Shown here: positions 1 through 5,635 of the stretch, in pieces
How the letters are laid out: each line of letters starts with the position of its first letter
How positions within the stretch are numbered: the stretch's first letter is position 1
NCBI GenBank assembly: GCA_002317355.1
Contig: DCJC01000035.1
Location: 13,521-19,155 of the forward strand
Direction: 5' to 3'
Length of the DNA stretch: 5,635 nucleotides
DNA from: Prevotellaceae bacterium UBA1710
GTDB lineage: Bacteria; Bacteroidota; Bacteroidia; Bacteroidales; Bacteroidaceae
Position numbers and translations under genes: made by a program
The notes under the pieces: model-generated
The model's database searches: none
What the model was told of the DNA's origin: nothing
What the model saw: the letters and a program-made list of their open reading frames with translations, nothing else

Positions 1-42
1 AGTTATTATTTCACCATCACTTAATCATAACAATTAAACAGC

Positions 43-91
43 AATAAAAAAGATGGTGTATCAGAGTCGATTGACCGATGATACACCATCT
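43..91 (-). terminator. Intrinsic terminator of the GH28-GH105 gene
   Basis: Bases 51-63 (AGATGGTGTATCA) and 79-91 form a perfect 13-bp inverted repeat around a 15-nt loop, inside which GTC/GAC (66-68/73-75) can add a small inner stem. Read on the minus strand, the stem is followed by a T run (complement of 46-50, extended by the last T of the stem) and then ATTGC. It begins about 20 nt past the stop codon at 112-114, so it should end the minus-strand transcript. On the plus strand the stem is followed by AATTTTTG, so weak bidirectional function is possible. Confidence 0.88.
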
Positions 92-111
92 AATTTTTGT
101 ATTATGTCAAA

Positions 112-2772
112 TTAATACTCAAGCTTAACAGTCTCTGCCTTATCACGCTCCATCTCGAGACTTGCCCAGATAAAAGGACCGATACCCTTAGGGTCATTGT
201 CACGGATAGGCTCTGACATGTAGTACTCGAATGAACCATCACGATTAGGATTCTTCTCCGGACCAAGACCACTTACAGAACAGCAGTTGGTAAGTGAGAT
301 AGTCTTGTCATTATTAATCTTGATGAACTGCTTAATAATACCATCGTATGCCTTTACACCAGCCTTCTTGAAAGAAGCGTCAATATAACCAAGACGAGCA
401 CCCTTGAGGAGAACATAAGAGAACATACATGATGCTGTTGCCTCAAGATAGTTCTTTGGATCTTTGACATCAAGTACGTCATACCATACACCAGACTTCT
501 GATCTTGATACTTCACAACAGCCTCCATAGTCTTCTGAAGCATATCCTTTACCTCCTGACGACGAGCATAGTCCTCTGGAAGAACATCGAGAACCTCGGT
601 CATTGCCATTGCGAACCAACCAAGAGCGCGAGCCCATGTGTGCTGACTGAGACCTGTCTCCTTGTTTGCCCAGAACATTGACTTCTTCTCATCCCAAGCA
701 TGCTTCCAAAGACCTGTCTTCTCGTCGTATGTCTTCTCGAAGGTAGTAGCAATCTGGTTTACAGCATCGTCATAAACCTGCAATGCAACCTCCTTACCCT
801 CCATTTCCTCAGCTGCCATAGTGAAGAAAGGAAGTCCCATGTAGATGCCATCAAGCCATACCTGATTTGCATAAATCTTCTTATGCCAGAATACTCCACG
901 ACCACCCTTACCCTGCTGAGTACGAGGATGTGACTGCATCTGGGTATAGATGTTTGCTACAGCTCTTTCAGTACCCATTGTTCTTGTCTTCTTATCGTCA
1001 ACGAAGAGACGATTCATACGAAGAATGAAGCGAGCTGGACGCACATTGTCGATATTATAGTCAGAGAGATTATAACCCGTAACATTACCATTCTGGTCAA
1101 TCATACGGGCTGGATACTCCTTAATATATTTAAGCACATCAGGATCCTGATAAGCACGCCATGTGTCGAGCATACCCTCAAGCTCAATACCCATCACGTA
1201 TGACCACTTACCATTAGGATACTTAGCCTCATCAGTAAAGTCGAGGTAGAATGGATGTTTCACACGCTTCATCTCACTCCAAGTAATCCACTCTGAATAG
1301 TGCTTGTATGGAGCCTTCGCAAGGATAAGCTTGTCATTGATGATAAGCTTGCTGAACTTCAGTTTACCAATCTTACCAGTCTTAATGATTGGTTTCTCAC
1401 TTACACCACTGAATGTACAGTTCTTGATACTGATATCACTGATAGCGATAGTGTCCTCAAGACCATTGAGCATGATACCATTAGCAGCCTTCTTACAAGT
1501 CACGTTCTCCATGTAGATATTCTTCACGAATGGCTTGAAACCACGCTGTGCCTGCTCATTAGGCTCATACTGAAGGTTGATGCGAAGAACAGCCTCACGA
1601 CATTGACCAACAGAAACGTTACGCATGAAGATACCATCAGTCACACCACCACGACATGTATTTGTCTTGATACGAAGCACACGATCGAGGTTTGGAGAGT
1701 CCATACGGCAATCCTCTGCAAACACATTCTGCACACCAGCACTTATCTCGCTACCAATCACAACACCACCATGACCATCTTCCATAGTACATCCACGGAT
1801 GATGATATTCTTTGAAGGTCTTGGAGTACGACGACCATCACCATTACGGCCAGACTTGATAGCGATACAATCGTCACCTGTATGGAAGATACAGTTCTCG
1901 ATGAGCACGTTCTCACATGACTCTGGATCACATCCATCACCATTAGGTCCATCATTGATAATCTTACAGCGACGAACTGTAACGTTCTTACAGAGTGTTG
2001 GGTGAATTACCCAGAAAGGAGAACGGAGAAGAGTGACACCATCAACAAGCACGTTCTCGCACTCATAGAAGTTGATGAGCTGTGGACGCATACCACATCC
2101 AAGACCAAACACACGCTCCTCGGTTGGGATATTGTTATCTGCCATCCAGAGAAGTGTATTGCGGTTGCTCTTCACATTTCCATCCTTATCTACCTGCTTG
2201 TATTTCTCATTACCAGCATAATCATTAGCCTGACTCTGAAGAGTTACACCTTTTTCATAGCCAAACTTAGTAGCGCCACACCATTTCCACCATGTGTCAT
2301 TAGAACCGTTACCATCAATGATACCATCACCAGAGACAGCAACATTCTTTGCCTGATAAGCATAGATACAAGGCGAATAGTTCATGATGTCAAGACCTTC
2401 CCAACGAGTCTTCACCAATGGGTAAAGGTATGGGTCGTAGGCAAACAACAATGTTGCACCAGCCTTAACTACGAGATTCACATTGTCTTTCAAGGTAATA
2501 GCGCCAGTATTCCAAACTCCAGGAGGCACAATAACCTTACCTCCACCAGCCTCAGAACACTTGGTGATTGCGTCATTGATAGCGGTTTGCACTTCCTTTG
2601 CTGTAGAAGCAGTAGTGACACCAAATGTTGTGATGTCAAACTCCGCATCTGCAAACTTTGGAGCAACGATACTTGCCTCTATGGCCTTATACTTCTCCTC
2701 ATCCCATGTCTGAGCAAAGATAGTCAAAGGAAAAACCAGTAACGAAATCAGTACAAAAGTTAGTTTATTCAT
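112..2772 (-). CDS. Secreted two-domain pectinase: GH28 polygalacturonase-like + GH105 unsaturated (rhamno)galacturonyl hydrolase
   Basis: This 886-residue protein should act in the periplasm or outside the cell on pectin. Residues 1-20 look like a signal peptide (hydrophobic core, predicted cut IFA|QT) with no lipobox cysteine. Residues about 45-485 form a GH28 right-handed beta-helix: all family motifs are visible, namely N277-G-D279-G-C-D282, G299-D300-D301, G333-H334-G335 and R367-I-K369. D279, D300 and D301 are the expected catalytic acids. The GPNxDGxDPES context resembles exo-acting bacterial members. Residues about 490-880 form a GH105 (alpha/alpha)6 barrel, with WLDGIYMGLPF (D641 the likely catalytic acid), KHAWDE (690-695), WARALGW (713-719), and the typical late block DGSFEYYMSEPIRDNDPKG (845-863). 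The length equals one full GH28 plus one full GH105, and neither domain looks damaged. A TAA stands immediately before the ATG in frame, so this start is the first possible one. It is transcribed alone, divergently from the GH51 gene. Domain assignment is firm; exact substrate (homogalacturonan or rhamnogalacturonan I) is inferred. Confidence 0.95.
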   Translation of the reverse strand: MNKLTFVLISLLVFPLTIFAQTWDEEKYKAIEASIVAPKFADAEFDITTFGVTTASTAKEVQTAINDAITKCSEAGGGKVIVPPGVWNTGAITLKDNVNLVVKAGATLLFAYDPYLYPLVKTRWEGLDIMNYSPCIYAYQAKNVAVSGDGIIDGNGSNDTWWKWCGATKFGYEKGVTLQSQANDYAGNEKYKQVDKDGNVKSNRNTLLWMADNNIPTEERVFGLGCGMRPQLINFYECENVLVDGVTLLRSPFWVIHPTLCKNVTVRRCKIINDGPNGDGCDPESCENVLIENCIFHTGDDCIAIKSGRNGDGRRTPRPSKNIIIRGCTMEDGHGGVVIGSEISAGVQNVFAEDCRMDSPNLDRVLRIKTNTCRGGVTDGIFMRNVSVGQCREAVLRINLQYEPNEQAQRGFKPFVKNIYMENVTCKKAANGIMLNGLEDTIAISDISIKNCTFSGVSEKPIIKTGKIGKLKFSKLIINDKLILAKAPYKHYSEWITWSEMKRVKHPFYLDFTDEAKYPNGKWSYVMGIELEGMLDTWRAYQDPDVLKYIKEYPARMIDQNGNVTGYNLSDYNIDNVRPARFILRMNRLFVDDKKTRTMGTERAVANIYTQMQSHPRTQQGKGGRGVFWHKKIYANQVWLDGIYMGLPFFTMAAEEMEGKEVALQVYDDAVNQIATTFEKTYDEKTGLWKHAWDEKKSMFWANKETGLSQHTWARALGWFAMAMTEVLDVLPEDYARRQEVKDMLQKTMEAVVKYQDQKSGVWYDVLDVKDPKNYLEATASCMFSYVLLKGARLGYIDASFKKAGVKAYDGIIKQFIKINNDKTISLTNCCSVSGLGPEKNPNRDGSFEYYMSEPIRDNDPKGIGPFIWASLEMERDKAETVKLEY

Positions 2773-2814
2773 TTATCTTATTAATTAGTTGTCATTGAAC
2801 ATGGATTCAAAGTG

Positions 2815-2846
2815 CAAAAATAGGAAAAAAAAATAACATAAACAAA
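2815..2846 (-). promoter_or_regulatory. Promoter of the GH28-GH105 gene
   Basis: On the minus strand, TTTG (2843-2846) is followed after 20 nt by TATTTTTG (2815-2822). This matches the Bacteroidota sigma-ABfr consensus of a -33 TTTG and a -7 TAnnTTTG with 19-21 nt between them. Transcription would begin near 2808 and give a leader of about 36 nt. That leader is AT-rich with no Shine-Dalgarno sequence, as is usual in this phylum. The start site is inferred from the motif, not measured. Confidence 0.75.
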
Positions 2847-2882
2847 TATGTGCGTTAATTTTCAAAAATATCCCTATAAAAT

Positions 2883-2913
2883 TTTGTAATTCTGAATATA
2901 TTCACTATATTTG
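2883..2913 (+). promoter_or_regulatory. Plus-strand promoter A, ahead of the hairpin pair
   Basis: TTTG (2883-2886) and TATATTTG (2906-2913) are separated by 19 nt and fit the Bacteroidota promoter consensus exactly. The predicted start is near 2920. Its -33 element lies 36 bp from the -33 element of the minus-strand promoter, so the two form a back-to-back pair. A 6-bp inverted repeat, AATATA (2895-2900) and TATATT (2906-2911), overlaps the -7 element and could be an operator, although such AT-rich repeats arise easily by chance. The transcript would run into a terminator within about 80 nt. Confidence 0.7.
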
Positions 2914-2919
2914 CACCCA

Positions 2920-3002
2920 TTATTGATTTCGTTTTTCATTTTTTTCTTTATAAAGCGAAATCGTCCGAAGTAGGAACATCCTGTTCCTACTTCTTTTCTT
3001 TT
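2920..3002 (+). ncRNA. Candidate small noncoding RNA or attenuated leader (about 80 nt)
   Basis: The segment runs from the predicted start of promoter A to the end of a terminator and contains no ATG. It would fold into two hairpins. The first pairs 2925-2935 with 2952-2962 (GATTTCG with CGAAATC, then one G-U and three A-U pairs) around a U-rich loop. The second is the terminator at 2967-2993. The two stems do not overlap, and I see no alternative pairing between them that would act as an antiterminator. This favours a stand-alone RNA over a classical attenuator, but a conditional leader of the downstream GH51 gene remains possible. I do not recognise a known RNA family. The elements are seen directly; the RNA itself is inferred. 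Confidence 0.45.
2967..3002 (+). terminator. Strong intrinsic terminator inside the intergenic region
   Basis: GAAGTAGGAACA (2967-2978) and TGTTCCTACTTC (2982-2993) form a perfect 12-bp stem with a TCC loop, followed directly by TTTTCTTTT (2994-3002). No plus-strand gene ends upstream, because the flanking gene lies on the other strand and starts at 2772. The terminator can therefore only act on transcripts from promoter A, or on plus-strand antisense transcription coming through the GH28-GH105 gene. Confidence 0.8.
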
Positions 3003-3077
3003 GGCTAAAACCATAAAATTGAACAGCACGAAAAACGCTCTTTTTCATGTTAAAAAATGAAGAAAATATCCGAAAAA

Positions 3078-3109
3078 ATTGCAAATATGGTTTATTTTTT
3101 GTACCTTTG
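3078..3109 (+). promoter_or_regulatory. Plus-strand promoter B, probable main promoter of the GH51 gene
   Basis: ATTG (3078-3081) followed after 20 nt by TACCTTTG (3102-3109) matches the Bacteroidota TTG/TAnnTTTG promoter, with an exact -7 and an imperfect -33 element. Transcription would start near 3116, downstream of the terminator at 2967-3002, so this promoter escapes it. The leader to the GH51 start codon would be about 264 nt, long enough to carry regulatory structure, and includes the 11-nt periodic block. The motif is seen; assigning it to the GH51 gene rests on position. Confidence 0.65.
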
Positions 3110-3209
3110 TATGGAATCTGAAAACATCGAAGAATCTGAGTGTAAAAAACTCGGAATTTCGAAAAAAGAAGACCTCAAAGACTCAATTCTACCAACCAAA
3201 GATCTGCCT

Positions 3210-3253
3210 CCGTTGTAAGTCCGTTGTACCTCCGTTGTAAGTCCGTTCTAACT
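3210..3253 (+). repeat. Four tandem copies of an 11-bp unit (CCGTTGTAAGT)
   Basis: Units at 3210-3220, 3221-3231, 3232-3242 and 3243-3253 read CCGTTGTAAGT, CCGTTGTACCT, CCGTTGTAAGT and CCGTTCTAACT. Units 1 and 3 are identical, so it can also be read as two 22-bp repeats. The 11-bp period is close to one helical turn and is not a multiple of three, which argues for a DNA- or RNA-level role, not protein coding. The repeats lie in the predicted GH51 leader, about 95 nt after promoter B. CTCCGTT (3208-3214) can pair with AACGGAG (3265-3271). Confidence 0.85.
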
Positions 3254-3264
3254 CCCATCCCAGA

Positions 3265-3319
3265 AACGGAGAAAAATGGGAATCACATAGGAACCATAAG
3301 GGAAGATTAAGGGAAGAGA
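3265..3319 (+). repeat. GGGAA-type degenerate repeats in the same 11-nt register
   Basis: Starting exactly where the register of the previous array predicts, units read AACGGAGAAAA (3265), ATGGGAATCAC (3276), ATAGGAACCAT (3287), AAGGGAAGATT (3298) and AAGGGAAGAGA (3309). The shared core is GGA at unit positions 4-6, mostly GGGAA, and the last two units share the first eight bases. One unit (3254-3264) separating the arrays fits neither pattern. TCCCAT (3253-3258) can pair with ATGGGA (3276-3281). The unit sequence is unlike the CCGTTGTAAGT array, so only the period is shared. Confidence 0.6.
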
Positions 3320-3339
3320 ATCGTCAGCAAGGTTCACAC

Positions 3340-3367
3340 AAAACTCTAAACACTAAAACTCTAAACA
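3340..3367 (+). repeat. Direct repeat in the GH51 translation-initiation region
   Basis: AAAACTCTAAACA occurs at 3340-3352 and 3355-3367, separated by CT, and ends 12 nt before the GH51 start codon. The segment is A-rich and unstructured and has no Shine-Dalgarno sequence, which fits Bacteroidota translation starts. A binding role, for example for a regulator or ribosomal protein S1, is possible but is not shown by the sequence. Confidence 0.65.
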
Positions 3368-3379
3368 TACCCCACATTT

Positions 3380-5416
3380 ATGATAAAGGAAACACTTATT
3401 GGAGCATTGGCAATGGCTTCTACTCTTACAACAGGTGCTCAGACCAACGAGATGATAATTCAGGCAAACAAGCCTGGAGCAAATATTCAAAGTACAATGT
3501 ACGGTATCTTCTTCGAGGATATCAACTACGCTGCTGATGGTGGTCTCTATGCCGAGATGATCAAGAATCGCTCTTTCGAGTTCGAGTATAACCTCATGGG
3601 TTGGATACCTTTCGGCAAAGTAAAGGTGATGGATCAGGGTGGTCCTTTCGACCGTAACCCTCACTATGTGCGTCTTTCTGATCCAGGCCACCGTCACAAG
3701 CGTACAGGTGTGGAGAACGAAGGCTTCTTCGGCATTGCTGTACAGAAGGATGCCACCTACCGTTTCTCTCTTTGGGCTCGCTGTCCACAAGGTGACAAGG
3801 GCTTGCTTCAGGTACAGTTGGTTGACAATGATACTATGGGCGAGCATCAGGAGTTCAATTCTGAGAATATCATCGTTTCCGGTAGTGAATGGAAGAAATA
3901 CAGCATCACCATCAAGTCACGAAAGACAATGGATGATGCGCACCTCCGCATATTCCTCAATCATGAGCCTGGTGAGGCTTTCGAGGCTAAACTCTCTGAT
4001 ATTGATATCGAGCATGTTTCCATGTTCCCAACCGATACATGGAAAGGTCGTGAGAATGGAATGCGTAAGGATCTCGCACAAGCGCTCTGCGACCTCAAGC
4101 CGGGCATCTTCCGCTTCCCTGGTGGCTGTATCGTAGAAGGTACCGATCTTGTGCAACGTTATCAATGGAAGAATACCGTTGGTCCTGTTGAGAACCGTCC
4201 ATTGAACACTAACCGTTGGGAGAACACATTCCCACATCGTCTGTTCCCTGATTACAAGCAGTCTTACGGCCTCGGCTTCTTCGAGTTCTTCCAGCTTTGT
4301 GAGGATTTCGGATGTGATGCCCTTCCAGTTTTGAGTTGCGGACTTGCTTGTCAGTTCCAGAACGAAACACGCAAAAAGCCAGACATGGAGGCTCATGTAG
4401 CAGAGGAAAATCTCGGTCCTTACATTCAGGATGCTCTCGACCTTATTGAGTTTGCGAATGGCCCTGCTGATAGCAAATGGGGTAAGGTGCGTGCTGATAT
4501 GGGACACCCAGAACCATTCAACCTCAAGTATATTGCTATCGGAAACGAGCAATGGGATTACAAGGACAACCCAGTTTTCACGAAACGTCTGAAGATGTTC
4601 CTCGATGTATTGAAGAAGCAACATCCTGAGATTAAGTACATTGGCACTACTGGTCCTGATTCTGAAGGTCCTGTATTCGACATGCTTCAGCCTAAGATGA
4701 AAGAACTTGGTGTTGACCTCTACGATGAGCATTTCTATCGTCCAGAGTCATGGTTCCTTGATGCAAAGAATCGTCATCGCTATGACAACTACGACCGTTC
4801 AAAGGGTGCTCCAAAGGTATTTGCAGGTGAGTATGCCTGCCACGGAAAGGGCAAGAAATGGAACCACTTCAATGCTTCACTTCTTGAGGCTGCTTTCATG
4901 ACAGGTATCGAGCGTAATGCAGATGTTGTTCACATGGCAACCTATGCACCTCTCTTCGCTCATGTTAAGGGGTGGCAATGGCGTCCAGATATGATCTGGT
5001 TTGATAACCTTCGTTCTATGAAGTCTTGTTCATATTACGTTCAGCAGCTCTACGGAATGTATAAGGGAACAAACGTTCTCTCGCTTAAGATGAATAATAA
5101 GGTGGTTGCTGGAGATGAGGATCAGAATGGTCTCTTCGCGTCATCTGTAATCAACAAGGCAACTGGTGAGATCTACGTTAAGATTGCAAACATCAGCGAT
5201 AAGCCTCAGCCAGTCAAGCTTACTCTCAAGGGACTCAAGCCTACCCTCACATCAGGAAAGGTTATCACTCTCCACGCAGGTAAACCAACCGATGAGAACA
5301 CTCTCGACAACCCTAACAAGATCGTTCCACAGGAGTCTTCAATCTCTGTTAGCGGTAATGTTCTCGATACAGAGGTTCCTGCTCAGACATTCTCTGTTTA
5401 CGTATTTACGTATTGA
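3380..5416 (+). CDS. Secreted GH51 alpha-L-arabinofuranosidase
   Basis: This 678-residue enzyme should release terminal arabinofuranose from arabinan, arabinogalactan or arabinoxylan side chains. Residues 1-20 resemble a signal peptide (predicted cut TGA|QT, no lipobox), placing it in the periplasm or outside. The start of the fold is typical of the long GH51 type: YGIFFEDINYAADGGLYAEM (41-60). An inserted carbohydrate-binding-like jelly roll (about 70-215, CBM4/9 type) follows. The catalytic barrel spans about 225-545, with GGC (248-250), IGNE with acid/base E390, DEHFY (449-453) and AGEYA with nucleophile E484, then WRPDMIWFDNL (534-544). A C-terminal beta sandwich (about 555-678) completes it. 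The length is normal for this subtype and no key residue is missing. An in-frame TAA at 3362-3364 makes this ATG the first available start. It is a single-gene unit divergent from the GH28-GH105 gene, so a pectin side-chain role is the best inference; arabinoxylan is the alternative. Confidence 0.95.
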   Translation: MIKETLIGALAMASTLTTGAQTNEMIIQANKPGANIQSTMYGIFFEDINYAADGGLYAEMIKNRSFEFEYNLMGWIPFGKVKVMDQGGPFDRNPHYVRLSDPGHRHKRTGVENEGFFGIAVQKDATYRFSLWARCPQGDKGLLQVQLVDNDTMGEHQEFNSENIIVSGSEWKKYSITIKSRKTMDDAHLRIFLNHEPGEAFEAKLSDIDIEHVSMFPTDTWKGRENGMRKDLAQALCDLKPGIFRFPGGCIVEGTDLVQRYQWKNTVGPVENRPLNTNRWENTFPHRLFPDYKQSYGLGFFEFFQLCEDFGCDALPVLSCGLACQFQNETRKKPDMEAHVAEENLGPYIQDALDLIEFANGPADSKWGKVRADMGHPEPFNLKYIAIGNEQWDYKDNPVFTKRLKMFLDVLKKQHPEIKYIGTTGPDSEGPVFDMLQPKMKELGVDLYDEHFYRPESWFLDAKNRHRYDNYDRSKGAPKVFAGEYACHGKGKKWNHFNASLLEAAFMTGIERNADVVHMATYAPLFAHVKGWQWRPDMIWFDNLRSMKSCSYYVQQLYGMYKGTNVLSLKMNNKVVAGDEDQNGLFASSVINKATGEIYVKIANISDKPQPVKLTLKGLKPTLTSGKVITLHAGKPTDENTLDNPNKIVPQESSISVSGNVLDTEVPAQTFSVYVFTY

Positions 5417-5436
5417 AATTAATCCTATAAACAACT

Positions 5437-5473
5437 ACTCCCTTTCATCTACGATGGAAGGGAGTTTTGGTTT
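5437..5473 (+). terminator. Intrinsic terminator of the GH51 gene
   Basis: ACTCCCTTTCATC (5437-5449) pairs with GATGGAAGGGAGT (5453-5465) to give a 13-bp stem with one T-G wobble and a TAC loop. It is followed by TTTGGTTT, which makes a moderate T-rich tail. It begins 20 nt after the stop codon, so the GH51 gene is probably transcribed alone. Confidence 0.85.
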
Positions 5474-5536
5474 ACCTATGTTATTCATGAATATTTAATA
5501 TTATGCATCTTAGCCTCTATATTTTTTAGTCAAGAA

Positions 5537-5635
5537 TTACCACAAATGGCCATAAATTAACGTGAGTTCGACGAATTCTAATCTTTTGGTATCCAGCAAA
5601 ATAAGAGTTATGATGTACGAGCCCCGAAGAGGGCG
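5537..5635 (-). other. Open partial reading frame running off the right edge
   Basis: On the minus strand a frame enters at base 5635 and stays open for 32 codons to a TAA at 5537-5539, ending LIYGHLW. It has no start inside the window, no recognised motif, and is too short to distinguish from chance. If real, it would be the C-terminal tail of a gene convergent with GH51, with no visible terminator of its own before the GH51 terminator. The last 15 bases are distinctly GC-rich (GCCC and GGGC at 5621-5624 and 5631-5634 can pair), unlike the AT-rich DNA before them, so they could equally be the edge of another structure. The rest of the stretch after 5473 shows nothing recognisable. Confidence 0.15.

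Noticed and set aside
1300..1815. 171-codon plus-strand frame opposite the beta-helix repeats
   Set aside because: The Thr/Ile/His-rich low-complexity translation is what the antisense of repeated beta-helix coils produces; there is no independent support.
2002..2742. 246-codon plus-strand frame opposite the GH28 domain
   Set aside because: It is antisense to a region encoding conserved GH28 residues, its translation resembles no known family, and it has no promoter or start context.
2895..2911. AATATA-N5-TATATT as an operator
   Set aside because: It overlaps the promoter A -7 element but consists only of A and T in AT-rich DNA, so a 6-bp match has little weight; noted under the promoter only.
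3041..3064. Hairpin TTTTTCAT / ATGAAGAA upstream of promoter B
   Set aside because: The stem is AT-rich with one G-U pair and a 9-nt loop, lacks a T tail, and sits in generally AT-rich DNA where such matches are expected.
3210..3319. CRISPR array or origin iterons
   Set aside because: Units are 11 bp and directly adjacent with no spacers, so it is not CRISPR; no replication gene or DnaA-box cluster is present to suggest an origin.
3917..4732. 271-codon minus-strand frame opposite GH51
   Set aside because: It lies wholly inside the GH51 catalytic domain on the other strand and looks like a shadow of its codon use.
1..5635. Complete polysaccharide utilisation locus
   Set aside because: No SusC, SusD, sensor-regulator, transporter or polysaccharide lyase is encoded here; only two enzymes are seen, so a full locus cannot be claimed.

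Overview
This window comes from a member of the Bacteroidota, most likely a Prevotella-type (Prevotellaceae) gut or rumen bacterium. That placement rests on three things seen here: promoters of the Bacteroidota form TTTG-N19/20-TAnnTTTG with no Shine-Dalgarno sequences, two secreted glycoside hydrolases whose predicted signal peptides both end A|Q, and very AT-rich intergenic DNA around moderately GC coding DNA. The genus is an inference.

Layout. The minus strand carries one large gene (112-2772), a predicted secreted two-domain enzyme. A GH28 polygalacturonase-type beta-helix is followed by a GH105 unsaturated-galacturonyl/rhamnogalacturonyl hydrolase. It has its own promoter (about 2815-2846) and a strong intrinsic terminator (43-91). 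The plus strand carries a predicted secreted GH51 alpha-L-arabinofuranosidase (3380-5416), also with an intrinsic terminator (5437-5473). The two are divergent single-gene units separated by 607 bp. The first 42 bases hold no recognisable feature, and the last 160 bases hold only a weak partial reading frame running off the edge.

The enzymes fit one job: breaking down pectin. GH51 removes arabinofuranose side groups (arabinan or arabinogalactan branches of rhamnogalacturonan I). GH28 hydrolyses galacturonic acid linkages in the backbone. GH105 removes the 4,5-unsaturated uronic acid left at the non-reducing end by pectin lyases, which must be encoded elsewhere. No SusC/SusD pair, transporter or regulator is present in the window.

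The most unusual part is the 607-bp intergenic region. Reading left to right it holds: the minus-strand promoter; a plus-strand promoter (2883-2913) followed almost at once by two hairpins, the second a near-ideal terminator, which together predict a noncoding RNA of about 80 nt or an attenuated leader; a second plus-strand promoter (about 3078-3109); and a 110-bp block (3210-3319) in strict 11-nt phase, made of four copies of a CCGTTGTAAGT-like unit followed by GGGAA-type units in the same register. These are the strongest candidates for something undescribed.
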